Below, one piece after another: positions 45,332-54,960 of a stretch of 64,000 nucleotides of DNA (position 1 is the first letter of the stretch; every line of letters starts with the position of its first letter). Location: positions 2,294,001-2,358,000 of the forward strand of contig NC_009706.1 of NCBI RefSeq assembly GCF_000016505.1, read 5' to 3'. A program made the position numbers and the translations under genes. The notes beneath the pieces were generated by a model that was not told the origin of the DNA, did not search any database, and saw only the letters and a program-made list of their open reading frames with translations. This stretch comes from Clostridium kluyveri DSM 555 (lineage in GTDB: Bacteria; Bacillota; Clostridia; Clostridiales; Clostridiaceae).

Positions 45332-46204
45332 CTATTCATACCTAGAATACATATACACTCCACCAATGACAATTATACTCCCTATAATTTGTGAAATCTG
45401 TGGGATTTCCCCATAAATCAATGCTGCCAGTATGGAAGCAAATACCGGTTCTAACAATTTAGCTGAAGATACATAAGAGGGACTTAAATACTTAAGACAC
45501 CAGCTAAATACACTATGGCCTAATAATGTACAGGAAATGCCAAGTAAAAGTCCAAGAATGATTTCATTGATTCCATACCCATAAATTGGCGTATAACTTA
45601 TAAAATCAAATATAATAAGTGTAATAAAACATGCACTATAGGTTACAAATGTGTATACCGTGGTGCTAAGATGATCCCTTTGTTTCCTTCCAATTAATGT
45701 GTATACTGCAACCATAACAGCTGCAAGCAGTGCCAGAGCATCTCCATACAATACATTTTTTCCGCCGCCATAATCATTTGCGGCAATTACTATACTTCCT
45801 AAAAAGGTAATTATAATTGCAAGTATTCCATATCTATTTATTCTACCTTTAAATACAAGCACAAATCCAAGGGCAGAAAAAATAACTTCCGTACTTACGA
45901 GCACTGTGGAACTGGCAACTGATGTGAATTTCAAGGATTCAAACCAAAGTGAAAAATGGACTGCCAGGAAAAATCCGCTTAGTATATTCCACAAAATATC
46001 ATCTTTTTTTAATTTTAGAATTTCTCCACGAAATTTCATTCCTATTAAAGGAAACAGGATGAGAACTGTCCACCCCAAACGATATGTAGCTATAACCAGG
46101 CTGGGAGCATTTGAATATTTTATAAATATGGATGAAAAAGATACTCCAAATACTCCCATCAACAAAAGTACTTTAGGGTTAATTCTAGTCAATTGTTTTT
46201 CCAA
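45332..46204 (-). CDS. DMT (EamA) family transporter
   Basis: 290-residue membrane protein with ten helices in two EamA repeats; FGVSFSSIFIKYSNAPS near the start and LLEPVFASILAALIYGE near the end are typical. Members export amino acids or metabolites; the substrate is unknown. The TTG at 46204 follows AAGGGGAG by eight bases. The gene downstream is a remnant, and 36 bases upstream on the same strand a proline-racemase remnant ends. Confidence 0.85.
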   Translation of the reverse strand: MEKQLTRINPKVLLLMGVFGVSFSSIFIKYSNAPSLVIATYRLGWTVLILFPLIGMKFRGEILKLKKDDILWNILSGFFLAVHFSLWFESLKFTSVASSTVLVSTEVIFSALGFVLVFKGRINRYGILAIIITFLGSIVIAANDYGGGKNVLYGDALALLAAVMVAVYTLIGRKQRDHLSTTVYTFVTYSACFITLIIFDFISYTPIYGYGINEIILGLLLGISCTLLGHSVFSWCLKYLSPSYVSSAKLLEPVFASILAALIYGEIPQISQIIGSIIVIGGVYMYSRYE

Positions 46205-46239
46205 AGCTTTTTCTCCCCTTATCAAACATTTCTTCTAAT

Positions 46240-46533
46240 TTAAATAAAGCTTGTTTTCATTTTATCATACCCTTTTTCAATAAGAAATCCATATTCATGA
46301 GGATCATAATTATTTAGGATAAGTTTATTAAGACCTATTTTACCCTTTTCATAAAGATGGACCAGTTTTGCACTGGTTCCAGTACCACAGGGTGAGCGAT
46401 CTACCTGTGCATCTCCAAATATAAGAACATTTTTTAAATTTGCTTCTGGATTATGGGACATTCCGTAAAATTCAACTAAATCTACTGTAGTTATATCAAG
46501 ATATGGATGTGTAATCTCTATTGACTCATTGAT
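46240..46533 (-). pseudogene. C-terminal remnant of a proline racemase/4-hydroxyproline epimerase family gene
   Basis: The frame from 46533 to 46240 matches the last third of proline racemases: INESIEITHPYLD, TTVDLVEFYG and the catalytic block DRSPCGTGTSAKL. A TAA in frame lies at 46534-46536, and upstream sequence has only scraps of the protein. The C terminus is also cut short after KGKIGLNKL. About two thirds of a normal 330-residue enzyme is missing, including one of the two catalytic cysteines, so it cannot work. Confidence 0.75.
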
Positions 46534-46583
46534 TTACATGTTCAAATATCCACCGCTGTCCATAAATTATGCTTTTTCCTTTA

Positions 46584-46760
46584 AGAGATTCTTCAAAGAA
46601 TAATCAAGATAAAATATTCGATGCTGAAAGACAAATCATACTTAACCTGGCTGATAAAGAAAGCTGTATTATTGTAGTCTAAGAGATCATAAAAACTGCA
46701 TGAATATATTCATATATGCTCCAAAAGAAGCACGTTTTGAAAACTGTGTAGGGCTGAATC
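46584..46760 (+). pseudogene. Remnant of a cytidylate-kinase-like family gene
   Basis: Plus-strand frames read DAERQIILNLADKESCIIV, then after a stop and a shift MNIFIYAPKEARFENCVG. Together these match the middle of cytidylate-kinase-like proteins, in which the two segments are normally joined by a GRCADYIL-type stretch that is deleted here. There is no start or end. It lies next to the proline racemase remnant, and both point to an old deletion or rearrangement at this spot. Confidence 0.55.
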
Positions 46761-46815
46761 CTGTATTGAACAGGACTTAGTCCTTTTAATTTACCCCTAA
46801 TAAGTTAATATGCCA

Positions 46816-47700
46816 TCAAGTTTTACTTCTTGAACTCATCCAGAATTCTATAAGCACCTCCCCAGCAACTGCAAACAGAAATACTACCCAGGAGTATTTA
46901 AAGCCAATTACAAAGCCAAATACTACAAAAAGCGCTGCTGCAAATAACCAAAGTGCTCCAGACAAAAGCCCCCTTTGTTCCATAACTTTGGGATCCTTAT
47001 AGACTTTAGCATAATTTTCCCTCCACACTTTTTCTCTTTCCAGTACCCAGGGTTTATGTCTATCCTTTTCAGTAAGCAGTAGAAATACCAGCACACAAAG
47101 TCCCGGGATCACAAAAGGTATAAGACTTCCAGATACAGATTCAAGCACCATTCCTTTCATAAAATACAACGTAGCCGAAATACAAGCTCCAAAGGCAATT
47201 GCAGCTGATGAAATTCCATATACCAGAGCACGCTTCCACTTCATAGGAAAATCACTGTCCGTTTCCTGGGTAAGACCCAAAAATACAAACATAGCTGTGG
47301 AGATTGAAATAAATACCGATAAAATAGATACTCCCGTAGATATATCACCTGTACTAAAATAAGCAGTAAATGCAGAGATTATTGCAAATAGTGCAATAGC
47401 ACCTGCAATTACATACCCTGCAGCATGTTTTTTATCAATTGGTATTTTTGAATGTACATACATCTTGTCAATTACCTCCTTTCTCTTCTGGCGGCTGATC
47501 TGATCTGCAATCTCAGTAATATCACCTAGTTCAGCCGATGCCTTATCAAAGGCCTGATCAGGAGAATCACCCTTGCTTTTAAATTCTTTAATACGCTCCT
47601 GCAAATTGATTGCAATTTCTTCCTTAAAATCCTTAAGTTCTGGGGTATCTTCATAATCTTGAAATAACCTATCTATATAAACCTGTACTTTCATATCCAT
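46816..47700 (-). CDS. Membrane protein with permease prefix domain, PadR-linked
   Basis: 294 residues. The N-terminal 75 residues form a soluble helical region (DYEDTPELKDFKEEI, ELGDITEIADQI) of the kind found before permeases, followed by six hydrophobic segments. The function is not known; similar genes follow PadR regulators in many Firmicutes. GGAGGGGG lies eight bases before the ATG and overlaps the end of padR, so the two genes are coupled. No ABC partner is adjacent on this strand. Confidence 0.75.
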   Translation of the reverse strand: MDMKVQVYIDRLFQDYEDTPELKDFKEEIAINLQERIKEFKSKGDSPDQAFDKASAELGDITEIADQISRQKRKEVIDKMYVHSKIPIDKKHAAGYVIAGAIALFAIISAFTAYFSTGDISTGVSILSVFISISTAMFVFLGLTQETDSDFPMKWKRALVYGISSAAIAFGACISATLYFMKGMVLESVSGSLIPFVIPGLCVLVFLLLTEKDRHKPWVLEREKVWRENYAKVYKDPKVMEQRGLLSGALWLFAAALFVVFGFVIGFKYSWVVFLFAVAGEVLIEFWMSSRSKT

Positions 47701-47703
47701 TTA

Positions 47704-48039
47704 TCATTCCCCCTCCAACAATTTATTGAGTATTCTCTGTGAAAATTCCCAATCTTCTTTATTTTGTCTGTACAGTTCCTTTCCCTTTCCAGTAATTCTG
47801 TAGTATTTACGGCGCCCTCCCTGGGATTCATCTCCCCAATAAGCAGTAATATACCCACCCTGCTCCAGCCTTCTATAACTTGAATACAAAGTTGCTTCTT
47901 TTAATTCAAACTGATTCTCAGCTTTTTCCATAATTGCTTTATGAATTTTATACCCATAACTGTCTCCTTTAATCAAAATGGATAAAACAATAGTATCTGT
48001 ATGTCCCCGCAGTAGATCTGATGGTGTTTTTAAGTCCAT
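47704..48039 (-). CDS. PadR-family transcriptional regulator
   Basis: 111-residue winged-helix repressor: the DNA-binding part has DSYGYKIHKAI and LKEATLYSSYRRLEQGGYI, the wing reads GGRRKYYRITGKGKELY. The short C terminus places it in the small PadR class that controls membrane or transporter genes, here the gene just downstream. The ATG at 48039 lies five bases after GGAGGTG; the longer reading from 48075 adds residues without family counterpart. It is divergent from the TetR gene at 48234. Confidence 0.88.
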   Translation of the reverse strand: MDLKTPSDLLRGHTDTIVLSILIKGDSYGYKIHKAIMEKAENQFELKEATLYSSYRRLEQGGYITAYWGDESQGGRRKYYRITGKGKELYRQNKEDWEFSQRILNKLLEGE

Positions 48040-48151
48040 CCTATCACCTCCCATTGTATTTCTTTGATTGCCCAATTACAATATATATCAAACTACTATG
48101 ACTGTCAATATACTTTGATGGAAATTATATATTTTGAAGATTTATTACAGT

Positions 48152-48218
48152 TTGACTTATATAAAATTAAGTATTATAATGTGACTAATAAGTCATATGA
48201 CTTATTAGTCACATTATA
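48152..48218 (+). promoter_or_regulatory. Promoter and 44-bp palindromic operator of the TetR-ABC operon
   Basis: TTGACT (48152-48157), 17 bases, TATAAT (48175-48180). From 48175 to 48218 the DNA is a perfect 44-bp palindrome with half site TATAATGTGACTAATAAGTC and centre CATATG. The operator starts inside the -10 box and covers the transcript start. It ends two bases before the GGAGG of the regulator gene, so the transcript can also hide that site. Confidence 0.8.
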
Positions 48219-48233
48219 TGGAGGTATAGTGTA

Positions 48234-48878
48234 ATGCCAAAAAAAACATTTTTAAATTTGGAAGAAAAAAAGAAAGAAAACATAATGCGTTCTGCTGTAA
48301 ATGAATTTTCAGAGCAAGGTTTTGAAAAAGCAAATGTAGGTAATATAGCTAAAAACGCCAATGTATCAAAAGGTAGCATATACCAGTATTTCAACAATAA
48401 AAAAGAACTATTTTTCTTTTCAGTAAAATGGTCTACAGATTTTATCGGTAAAAAATATGGTAACCATTTTATCTCTGATAATAAAGATATAAATATTTTT
48501 GATTTATTCCATAAAAATTCTAAATCCCTGTGGGTTCAGATGAGAGAGGAAAGAAAACTTATAATATTTGTCCAGGATGTATTCCTTGGAAAATATAAAA
48601 ATTTAACTGATGAATCCATGTCCTATATGATGGATATTTTAAATGAATATACACTAAAATTAATCCAAAATGGTAAAAAAAATGGTTCTATAAGAAAAGA
48701 CATAGATGACAACATGCTTTCCATATTCATTACAGCGGTATCCATGGGATTTAAAGAACACATGATGAGAAACTCAAGGGAAAATGGAAGAGATATTATA
48801 GATGAAGATTTTGAAATAAATGAGAAAGAGATTAAGTCCATGATTGAGCTTTTAAAGAATGGAATGGGAGGAAAATAA
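48234..48878 (+). CDS. TetR-family transcriptional regulator
   Basis: 214 residues. The N-terminal helix-turn-helix (VGNIAKNANVSKGSIYQYFNNKKELF) is typical, followed by a ligand domain of helices with no specific match. It almost surely represses its own operon through the 44-bp palindrome that overlaps its promoter. The ABC transporter genes start directly after it, so the transporter probably exports the compound that releases the repressor. GGAGG lies ten bases before the ATG. Confidence 0.9.
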   Translation: MPKKTFLNLEEKKKENIMRSAVNEFSEQGFEKANVGNIAKNANVSKGSIYQYFNNKKELFFFSVKWSTDFIGKKYGNHFISDNKDINIFDLFHKNSKSLWVQMREERKLIIFVQDVFLGKYKNLTDESMSYMMDILNEYTLKLIQNGKKNGSIRKDIDDNMLSIFITAVSMGFKEHMMRNSRENGRDIIDEDFEINEKEIKSMIELLKNGMGGK

Positions 48879-48879
48879 A

Positions 48880-49578
48880 ATGTTCATGCAGGTTAATAAT
48901 TTAAAGAAAAGCTATAAAACAGGTAATATAGTTACTCCTGTCTTAGACAATGTAAATTTGTCTCTCGACAATGGGGAAATTGGTGCAATTCTTGGTCCTT
49001 CAGGCTCCGGCAAATCCACTCTGCTCAATATAATAGGCGGACTGGATTTTTGTGATCATGGATCAGTTATAGTAGATAACACAGAAGTCACCAAACTTTC
49101 GGATAAAAGGCTTACTGAATATAGAAGAAAGAAAATAGGATTTATATTTCAGTTTTATAATCTTATACCCCACCTCACTGTAGGTGAAAATATTGAAGTT
49201 GTTTCAAATATAAGCAAACATCCATTGTCCACAGATGAGATATTAAAGGATGTAGATATGCTTGATAAAAAATACAGATTCCCAAATGAACTCAGCGGAG
49301 GTGAGCAGCAGAGAACTGCAATTGCAAGAGCTATAGTTAAAAATCCATCCCTTCTTTTATGTGACGAGCCTACAGGAGCACTGGACTTTTTAACTTCAAG
49401 GGAAATATTGAAACTGCTGCAGAAAATCAACAGAAATTTTAGTACAACTATACTCATGATAACCCACAATGAAGCTATAAGTTCCATGGCCCATAGAATC
49501 TATAAAGTGAGAAGTGGAAAAATTTTAGAAAACAAAATAAATAAAAATATAATTCCTGCAGAAAGGATTGAATGGTAA
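48880..49578 (+). CDS. ABC transporter ATP-binding protein (MacB/LolD type)
   Basis: 232-residue ATPase with Walker A GPSGSGKST, signature LSGGEQQRTAIARA and Walker B LLLCDEPTGALD. The sequence fits the MacB/LolD group that works with FtsX-like permeases such as the next gene. The ATG at 48880 lies eight bases after GGGAGG, which overlaps the regulator's stop. It begins one base after that stop and overlaps the permease start, so the three genes form one operon. The substrate is likely an antibiotic or peptide; no direct evidence. Confidence 0.92.
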   Translation: MFMQVNNLKKSYKTGNIVTPVLDNVNLSLDNGEIGAILGPSGSGKSTLLNIIGGLDFCDHGSVIVDNTEVTKLSDKRLTEYRRKKIGFIFQFYNLIPHLTVGENIEVVSNISKHPLSTDEILKDVDMLDKKYRFPNELSGGEQQRTAIARAIVKNPSLLLCDEPTGALDFLTSREILKLLQKINRNFSTTILMITHNEAISSMAHRIYKVRSGKILENKINKNIIPAERIEW

Positions 49579-51821
49579 TGGTCATAAATAAAAAAATTAA
49601 AAGAACCATTATGGAAAATAAGTCACAATATATGGGTACTCTGCTGCTTATCATTTTAAGCTGTGTTCTATTTACTATGTTCAACTTGCTTTCCAGCAAT
49701 ATATCAAGTATATCATCTTCTTTTGAAAAAAACTACAACCAGGAAGATGCAGATTTTATTTTGGATAAAAGATTAAACAATCTAGATTCTCTTAAGGCAA
49801 AATTCAACATGGACATAGAAGAGACTTTAACAGTTGATTATACAATGTCAAATAACAACATTCTTAGGACATTCAGTCAAAATACAAAAATAAACATTCC
49901 CGCAATCATTGAGGGAAAAAACTTAAATGGAAATGATATTCTGATTGATCCTGCTTATGCAAAGGCAAATGCTCTCAATATCAATGACCACATAAAAATC
50001 TATGGGAAATCCTTTAAGATATCAGGCTTTATGTCACTACCCAACTATATATACCCTCTGAAATCGAAAACGGATTTAATAAATGATCCAAATAGTTTTG
50101 GAATAGGGGTAATAAGTAAGAAGGATTTTAGTAATTTTAAAGGCGAAAACAGTTTCTATAGTATAAAATTTAATGACAGTGAAGGAAATGTGGATTCTAA
50201 AATACTGCAGTTTAAAAACTACCTAAAAAGTCAAGATATAATTGTACTTCAGTGGACAAATACCAGTGAAAATCCAAGAGTAACCTATGTAAGTGCAAAG
50301 CTCAACAGCATAGATCAAATAAGTTCCTCCATGCCAATTGCCTTATTACTCCTAACCTGCATACTCACAGGAGCTGTTATATGGAGGATGCTAAAAAAGG
50401 AATCTGCAATTATAGGAACCCTTTATGCTCTTGGATATAACAAGGGGAAAATCACAAAACACTACCTTATGTATCCCCTACCCATTGCATTTACAGGTGG
50501 ACTAATTGGAACCGTACTTGGAGCCATCTTCTCAAAACCCATGGTCAATTTAATGCTTCAGTATTTTAATATGCCTATGGACTCCATAAACTTTACCGCA
50601 AAATATATAGTATCAAGTATCCTTCTACCTGTAATTTTTCTAGGAACTTGCAGCTATTTTGTAATAAGATCCACCCTCAAATATTCTCCCATACAGTTGA
50701 TAAGAAACAACTACGGGAAAAATAAGGTAGGCTTTATGGAAAGAAAATTAAAACTTGACAGATTCAAATTTTCCACCAAGTTCAAGATCAGAGAACAGCT
50801 TAGAAACATACCCCGAAGTATATTTCTTTTATTTGGTGTTATATTTGCAACAATGTTTCTGCTCTTTGGATTTGCCGCCAAAAGTTCTATGGACTATCTT
50901 ATGAAGGATGCTTTCAATGAATCATTTAAATACAATTATGCCTACATTTTTAATTCTATCCAAAGTGGAGAACCTACAGCAGGTGAAGCCTTTTGCGAAA
51001 TACCCTTAAACTTGAAATATGACAACAAGATGAATATCACTCTATACGGAATAAGCCCCAATTCAAAATACGTTTCATTGAAAGACAGTGCAGGAAATAA
51101 GTTGGATACGGATAAAGTTATTGTCACAAGACCCCTTGCAGACAAACTTGGATTAGGGCCAAATGATACTGTAAATGTTATAAACAAGCTTGATTCAAAA
51201 GAATACAACATAAAAATAGATGATATCGCAGAAACTTATTTGGGGCAATATGTATATATGCCAATAGAAAAATTTGATCATATGTTTGGCTATCTACCTC
51301 ACAGCTATATGGGCCTTTGGAGTTCAGACAAACTGAAAATTTCAGAAGACAAGCTACTTACTACTGCTTCAGTGGAGGATATAAAAAAATCTTTTAATGC
51401 AATGATACAGCCCCTTAAATTAACCATAGGCTCTATATCAGTTATATCCTTCATAATAGGTCTCATAGTTATATATGTAGTAACTTCTTTAATCATAGAA
51501 GAAAACAGAAAAAATATAGGACTGCTTAAAATATTGGGATATAGAAAAAAAGAGATTTACTCTCTCATATTAAACAGTTCTTCACTTATGGTTTTTGTAG
51601 GTTATATTCTGGGAATACCACTGATCCTTGTATTTTTGAACTCACTATTTAATTCTGCAACCAAAGATATGAGCATTTCATTTCCTGTAACTATAAACTA
51701 TATATACATCATTTTAGGGTTTATCATAATATATCTGACCTATGAATTGTCCAAAACTCTAAACAGGAAGAAAATCAACAGAATTTCAATGACTGACTCT
51801 CTAAAATCGGAAAATGAATAA
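49572..51821 (+). CDS. FtsX-like ABC transporter permease
   Basis: 749-residue permease with an N-terminal membrane helix, a large outside domain (about 40-250) and three helices, then a second copy of this plan (about 400 to the end). Two FtsX domains in one chain are typical of peptide-antibiotic resistance or toxin exporters. AAAGG lies five bases before the ATG, which overlaps the end of the ATPase gene. It is the last gene of the TetR operon, with a terminator right after. Confidence 0.88.
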   Translation: MVMVINKKIKRTIMENKSQYMGTLLLIILSCVLFTMFNLLSSNISSISSSFEKNYNQEDADFILDKRLNNLDSLKAKFNMDIEETLTVDYTMSNNNILRTFSQNTKINIPAIIEGKNLNGNDILIDPAYAKANALNINDHIKIYGKSFKISGFMSLPNYIYPLKSKTDLINDPNSFGIGVISKKDFSNFKGENSFYSIKFNDSEGNVDSKILQFKNYLKSQDIIVLQWTNTSENPRVTYVSAKLNSIDQISSSMPIALLLLTCILTGAVIWRMLKKESAIIGTLYALGYNKGKITKHYLMYPLPIAFTGGLIGTVLGAIFSKPMVNLMLQYFNMPMDSINFTAKYIVSSILLPVIFLGTCSYFVIRSTLKYSPIQLIRNNYGKNKVGFMERKLKLDRFKFSTKFKIREQLRNIPRSIFLLFGVIFATMFLLFGFAAKSSMDYLMKDAFNESFKYNYAYIFNSIQSGEPTAGEAFCEIPLNLKYDNKMNITLYGISPNSKYVSLKDSAGNKLDTDKVIVTRPLADKLGLGPNDTVNVINKLDSKEYNIKIDDIAETYLGQYVYMPIEKFDHMFGYLPHSYMGLWSSDKLKISEDKLLTTASVEDIKKSFNAMIQPLKLTIGSISVISFIIGLIVIYVVTSLIIEENRKNIGLLKILGYRKKEIYSLILNSSSLMVFVGYILGIPLILVFLNSLFNSATKDMSISFPVTINYIYIILGFIIIYLTYELSKTLNRKKINRISMTDSLKSENE

Positions 51822-51830
51822 AAAATATAT

Positions 51831-51875
51831 TCATGAAAAGCTGCTTCAAAAAATTTTTAAAGCAGCTTTTCATGA
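51831..51875. terminator. Bidirectional terminator between permease and flavodoxin genes
   Basis: Perfect 16-base arms (TCATGAAAAGCTGCTT at 51831 and its complement ending 51875), with A/T-rich loop. The right arm overlaps the flavodoxin stop codon at 51870-51872. Confidence 0.8.
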
Positions 51876-52412
51876 TTTTTCCATAATTGAATTAACATAA
51901 GTTATTATTTCATCTATATTCTTCTTTCTTGTAAAATCCACTGGTTTGTCATATACGGCAAGCATACCTATTTCATCAGTTGTCAATTCTTCTTTCTTTT
52001 TATTCTTTATCTTCCATTTCAGTAATGTCATAAGAAATTTATCAAAAGTGTTCAATTTACTATAATTAAATCCTCCCCTTAAATAAAAGAACTTAATATA
52101 TTTTTGTTGATCTAAAGTAAAATTTTTACCTTTAACTTCACTTATTACACTATCTCTTGGTGGTGATGCCCCTGTTGCAAAAACAACTATCTTTTTATCT
52201 TTAAGTTTATCAATATTTTTTGTTATTAACCCTACCCCATTTATACCTACTGCATACAAACTCCCTCCATAAATTATGATATCATATGCAGTCACCATAT
52301 TTATAGTAACTTTTGATATATCAAAAATATCAGCTGATAACTCTTCTGCAATCCATTGTGCATATTTCTTTGTAAAACCTGTTTTTGACTTGTATATTAC
52401 CACGGTTCTCAT
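51870..52412 (-). CDS. Flavodoxin-family protein
   Basis: 180 residues. The N terminus has the FMN phosphate loop (VVIYKSKTGFTKKYAQWIA), with a later loop IIYGGSLYAVGING and the segment VVFATGASPPRD. It resembles flavodoxin-domain proteins of the HemG type, which carry electrons to oxidoreductases, but the length and C-terminal insertion place it with clostridial homologues of unknown partner. It is a single gene whose stop lies inside the terminator it shares with the ABC permease gene. Confidence 0.8.
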   Translation of the reverse strand: MRTVVIYKSKTGFTKKYAQWIAEELSADIFDISKVTINMVTAYDIIIYGGSLYAVGINGVGLITKNIDKLKDKKIVVFATGASPPRDSVISEVKGKNFTLDQQKYIKFFYLRGGFNYSKLNTFDKFLMTLLKWKIKNKKKEELTTDEIGMLAVYDKPVDFTRKKNIDEIITYVNSIMEKS

Positions 52413-52539
52413 TATTTACACCTCGTCATAACCTAATACACCCTTACTTACAACTGCAGTTCATTTCTAAAATAATAATATCATTACATATATCCATTTA
52501 CAATAATTTATATATTCCAATTTTAAGTAATCATTTATT

Positions 52540-54008
52540 TATCCGAAGCATCGAGTTTCTTCCAATGGATTAAAGGATTTAGAGGTAGAAAAAAGGCACC
52601 AGGAATATGGATACAACATTTTTAAGCAATGTTGAAAGTGCTCTAGTCATATTTGCAGTTATAATTCTCAATTCAATTTTAGGTACTATACAGCAGGTTA
52701 AAGTTGAAAAATCACTGGATAGTTTGAAATCTCTCTCCTCCCCTAGAGCGAAAGTGCTGAGAAATGGAACACAGGTAGAACTATCTTCTAGGGAAGTTGT
52801 AGCAGGAGATACATTGTATCTAGAAGCAGGAGACTATGTAAGTGCAGATGGCAGAATAATAGAAAATTACAGCATTCAGGTAAATGAGAGTTCACTTACA
52901 GGAGAATCAGAAAATGTGTTAAAAACAACAAATACAATAGAAGAGGAAAATGTACCTATTGGACATAGAAAAAATATGCTTTTTTCCGGCAGCCTTGTAA
53001 CCTACGGAAGGGCAGTTATGGTTGTAACCAGTATAGGTATGAATACGGAACTTGGAAATGTAGCTTACCTTTTGAAAAATACTGAGGAGAAAAAAACACC
53101 CCTTCAGATAAATTTGGACAATTTCAGCAAAAAACTTTCAACCATCATACTTATCATATGTGCTTTAATCTTCATTTTAGATGTATTCAGAGGATACTCA
53201 ATCGTAGACTCCATAATGTTTTCAGTAGCACTGGCAGTAGCAGCCATCCCGGAAGCTTTAAGCTCCATTGTCACTATAGTTCTTGCCCTGGGTACTCAAA
53301 AAATGGCCAGAGAAAATGCCATTATAAAAAACTCAAGACTGTGGAGAGACCGGGAAGTGTTCCCGTAATATGTTCAGATAAAACAGGAATTCTGACACAA
53401 AATAAAATGACTGTAAAAAAACTATATGTGAATCATAAAACATTGAATTTCAAAGATTTAGATATGAACAACAACATAGAGAAAAAATGGGTATAACAGG
53501 TACGGAAGTATCCAAAGATGCAGCTTCTATGGTTTTAACAGATGATAATTTTGCCACCATAGTAAAATCAGTTTCAAACGGAAGAAATATAAATACTCCT
53601 ATTCTAACAAAAACTTTTGGAAAGGAAATATTGACTTAATGTCCAATTATTGCTTTATATACCATAATTTTCTTCTGTATAGGATTAAATATGGGAGACA
53701 AAATACTTGCAAGTACCATGGCATTTTCCACATTATGCCTATCAAGACTATTCCATGGATTCAACTGCAGATCTAAAGAATCAATTTTTGAAATTGGCAT
53801 ATTTTCCAACAAATACGTATGGATTGCCTTTGGATTAGGACTAGTACTTTTAAATTCAGTGCTATTTACACCTTTATTGAGGAATATATTTCAAGTTAAA
53901 GAACTCACCCTAAATCAACTTGGCATTATATACCTGATGTCTTCCATACCTTTTATATCGGTACAAGCTTACAAATTTATATTTGTGAAGTCTACAAAGA
54001 CCCTTTAG
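52540..54008 (+). pseudogene. Decayed calcium-type P-ATPase gene
   Basis: Pieces of one P-type ATPase lie in order but in several frames. The N terminus (GLKDLEVEKRHQEYGYN, from 52575) is followed by a deletion. Next comes an intact stretch 52607-53368 with the actuator loop NESSLTGES. A frameshift near 53340 leads into CSDKTGILTQNKM, where DKTGT is DKTGI. The nucleotide-binding domain and GDGVNDAP are deleted, and sequence resumes at [20 protein letters not shown] (53489). The last helices (MGDKILASTMAFSTLCL) are in another frame. At least four lesions exclude function. Confidence 0.85.
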
Positions 54009-54019
54009 AAACATTCAAC

Positions 54020-54054
54020 ATAAAATACCCGCTGCTAGCTAGTGGGTATTTTAT
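54020..54054 (+). terminator. Terminator after the decayed P-ATPase
   Basis: ATAAAATACCCGCT and AGTGGGTATTTTAT pair with one mismatch. It still marks the old gene end. Confidence 0.65.
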
Positions 54055-54174
54055 ATATCAGAGATAGTACTTTTCAATTTTAACCTATTAAACTTAAGTA
54101 TCTTATACTTTTCTACCACAAGAGTACAAGTCTTTATGGAATGAATTATAAAAACGTTAAAGGTCAAGATAACA

Positions 54175-54351
54175 TTATTCTTTTAAATCTATAATATTTA
54201 CACTAAAGTGTTCATTTGTATTTAAATCCTTAACCTGTATCTTATCATCTTTATCCGTACTTATACTTTCAAGCCACACAGGATTATTTTTATACTTTAC
54301 TTCTATAATTCCTTTAGATTCAAGTATTTCTTTCACTCTATTTTCATCCAA
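54175..54351 (-). CDS. sspH: H-type small acid-soluble spore protein
   Basis: 58-residue spore protein of the SspH type, different from the alpha/beta type at 43657. The match is RVKEILESKGIIEVKYKNN and PVWLESI followed by a lysine-rich C terminus. AGGAG lies nine bases before the TTG at 54351, which also fits the usual family start (MD-RVKEI); an ATG at 54360 touches the site and is rejected. It would be made in the forespore. A single gene. Confidence 0.85.
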   Translation of the reverse strand: MDENRVKEILESKGIIEVKYKNNPVWLESISTDKDDKIQVKDLNTNEHFSVNIIDLKE

Positions 54352-54474
54352 GCCTATCATCTCCTATATGTAGTTTTACATATAAATTGCTGAATTATAC
54401 TCCTCACAGATTATCTTAATAACTTTTTTAAAGATGAAAAAGAAATTATCATAAGCAACAGAATAGTTTAATAC

Positions 54475-54960
54475 TTATACCATAATCTGATAAACATTAA
54501 TATCACAATATTGTCCAAATTTATACCCTGCTTCTTTAATTTTCCCACAGTAGGTAAATCCAAATTTTTCGTGGAGCCTATCACTAACTTCATTGCCTGC
54601 AGTTATAATAGATATGATTGTATGAATTCCATCAATTTCTTTCGCAAGATTAAGAATTGCTTCCATTAACTGTTTCCCGATCCCAATTCCTCTATAGTCT
54701 TTATGAATATAGATAGAAAGCTCCACACTTCCATCATACGCTTTTTTCTCTCTATAAGTAGACAAGCTTGCATATGCAATAGCTTTTTCATATTTTTCAC
54801 ATACCAATAAAGGATGTGTTTCAATATGATCATAAAACCACTGCTTCCTATCTTCTAGAGTTTTAGGTTCTAAATCAAAAGTTGCTGTACCATTTAATAT
54901 GGCCTCATTATATATATCTAGTAAAAAAGGAATATCTTGTTCCTCTGCCTTTCTTATCAT
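54475..54960 (-). CDS. GNAT acetyltransferase (phosphinothricin acetyltransferase-like)
   Basis: 161 residues with the acetyl-CoA loop HKDYRGIGIGKQLM and the C-terminal FGFTYCGKIKEAG of the Pat/YncA group. Such enzymes acetylate methionine sulfone, methionine sulfoximine or related amino groups. The sequence alone does not prove the substrate. It begins with ATG after AGGAAG and stands alone between sspH and an ABC permease gene. Confidence 0.87.
   Translation of the reverse strand: MIRKAEEQDIPFLLDIYNEAILNGTATFDLEPKTLEDRKQWFYDHIETHPLLVCEKYEKAIAYASLSTYREKKAYDGSVELSIYIHKDYRGIGIGKQLMEAILNLAKEIDGIHTIISIITAGNEVSDRLHEKFGFTYCGKIKEAGYKFGQYCDINVYQIMV

Noticed and set aside
53158-53496. 112-codon frame in the P-ATPase region taken as a separate gene
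   Set aside because: Its second half is the frameshifted continuation of the ATPase (DKTG segment); the first half is out-of-frame noise.
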